Shown here: in pieces, positions 4,778 through 5,247 of the stretch
Numbering within the stretch: position 1 is the first letter of the stretch
How the letters are laid out: every line of letters starts with the position of its first letter
Assembly (NCBI GenBank): GCA_025464025.1
Contig: JAODBP010000265.1
Coordinates: 1-5,247, forward strand
Length of the DNA stretch: 5,247 nucleotides
Reading direction: 5' to 3'
Origin: Actinomycetes bacterium
GTDB lineage: Bacteria; Actinomycetota; Acidimicrobiia; Acidimicrobiales; CADCSY01
The notes under the pieces: generated by a model
What the model saw: only the letters and a program-made list of their open reading frames with translations
What the model was told of the DNA's origin: nothing
Database searches by the model: none
Made by a program: the position numbers and the translations under genes

Positions 4778-5247
4778 CTATGCCGGTGGTACCAGCGTCG
4801 CGGCATCCTCCGGTAGCAGCCAGCCCTCGCCGGCCAGCTCGGCGGCGCGGGTGCGGAAGGCAGCGCGGTACGCCTCGACCGACCCGTACCGCGCCGCGAC
4901 GTCGAGCGGCTCGACGGCGCCGGTCCCCGGGCTGCACGTGCACCGGGCGAGGTAGGCACCGTCAGGCACGTCGAGCCACGGTGACCGCACGCCATCGAGA
5001 GCGTTGCCGACCTCGTCCCGGACCAGACCGCCATCGCCGTCCCGCTCCACCCGAGGCGCTCGGGGGAGCGGGGTGCCGTCGGCGAGGAAGCGGTCGAGGT
5101 GGCGCAGCAGGGCGTGCACGACGAGCCACCACGGCCGGTCGTTGTGGCGGGCGGCGTGGCCCTGGTCGCCCCGATGGGCCTTGAGCTGCCAGTAGTGGAA
5201 GGTGCCGGGCACCTCGTAGCCGCGGACGAGCGGGGCGTCGCTGTCGA
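4778..5247 (-). CDS. C-terminal part of an alpha/beta-hydrolase-domain protein (5' end outside window)
   Basis: The minus-strand frame is open from the right edge to TAG at 4780-4778, giving the last 155 residues. The first methionine-like codon (GTG 5212) is not a true start, since the frame and the family pattern continue upstream of it as DSDAPLVRGYE. Landmarks are EVPGTFHYW, where the His is probably the catalytic-triad histidine, HALLRHLDRFLADGTPLPRAPRVE, RDEVGNALDGVRSPWLDVPDG, then YGSVEAYRAAF and GWLLPEDAATLV near the end. This series fits the C-terminus of the 'alpha/beta hydrolase domain' proteins (PF20091, Abhydrolase_10), secreted or cytoplasmic esterase-like enzymes of unknown substrate. 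The nucleophile region lies outside the window. The gene converges on the CoA transferase with an 82-base gap and so is a separate transcription unit; a shared pathway is possible but not shown. Confidence 0.82.
   Translation of the reverse strand, partial: DSDAPLVRGYEVPGTFHYWQLKAHRGDQGHAARHNDRPWWLVVHALLRHLDRFLADGTPLPRAPRVERDGDGGLVRDEVGNALDGVRSPWLDVPDGAYLARCTCSPGTGAVEPLDVAARYGSVEAYRAAFRTRAAELAGEGWLLPEDAATLVPPA

Noticed and set aside
2370..4955. Plus-strand open frame of 861 codons in another frame over the CoA transferase
   Set aside because: The product is Arg/Pro/Gly-rich low-complexity sequence, a frame shadow of the true gene, and it reads past the true stop into the antisense of the hydrolase.
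2362..5034. Minus-strand open frame of 890 codons across the CoA-transferase gene
   Set aside because: It is antisense to a gene with clear family motifs; its translation is Gly/Arg/Val-rich without recognisable domains and runs through the convergent spacer. Long antisense frames are expected at this GC content.
4780..5195. Plus-strand open frames over the alpha/beta hydrolase
   Set aside because: They are Arg/Pro-rich shadows; the minus-strand frame has the recognisable hydrolase C-terminal pattern and stays open to the window edge.
1..5247. Mobile elements, CRISPR arrays, tRNA or rRNA genes
   Set aside because: No transposase, integrase, regularly spaced repeats or RNA-gene-like sequence was found on reading both strands.

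Overview
The window is a very GC-rich, gene-dense bacterial stretch. Third codon positions are almost all G or C, GTG starts are frequent, and two promoters look actinobacterial (TANNNT -10 elements, one probably leaderless). Composition and protein style suggest an actinobacterium, possibly of the Acidimicrobiia or another soil or aquatic lineage. This is inferred from style alone; there is no marker gene in the window.

Layout, left to right. (1) Bases 1-189, minus strand: the N-terminal 63 codons of a gene running off the left edge, resembling the start of a CaiB-related CoA-transferase-like protein. (2) Bases 190-231: a short divergent spacer with a CCAAA-N4-TTTGG inverted repeat. (3) Bases 232-1338, plus: an amidohydrolase of the Amidohydro_2 (PF04909) type. 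(4) Bases 1335-1898, plus: a TetR-family regulator sharing a 4-base GTGA overlap with the amidohydrolase. (5) Bases 1918-2346, plus: a MarR-family regulator. (6) Bases 2383-4695, plus: a 770-residue protein made of two tandem family III (CaiB/BaiF) CoA-transferase domains. The second has the catalytic aspartate (Asp568) and the first appears to have lost it (Ser182). (7) Bases 4696-4777: a convergent spacer with two GC-rich hairpins. (8) Bases 4778-5247, minus: the C-terminal part of an alpha/beta-hydrolase-domain protein entering from the right edge.

The four plus-strand genes are tightly packed (4-base overlap, 19-base gap, 36-base gap) and probably form one regulated catabolic unit, perhaps with internal promoters before the MarR and CoA-transferase genes. 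A metal-dependent hydrolase or decarboxylase, a CoA transferase that would activate a carboxylic acid as its CoA thioester, and two ligand-responsive regulators fit uptake-and-degradation metabolism of an unknown organic acid. The substrate cannot be read from the sequence.

No RNA genes, CRISPR arrays, insertion sequences or phage genes were seen. The most notable point is the fused CoA transferase with one apparently inactive half; fused CaiB proteins of similar size are known in actinobacteria, so this is an under-studied architecture, not a demonstrably new system.
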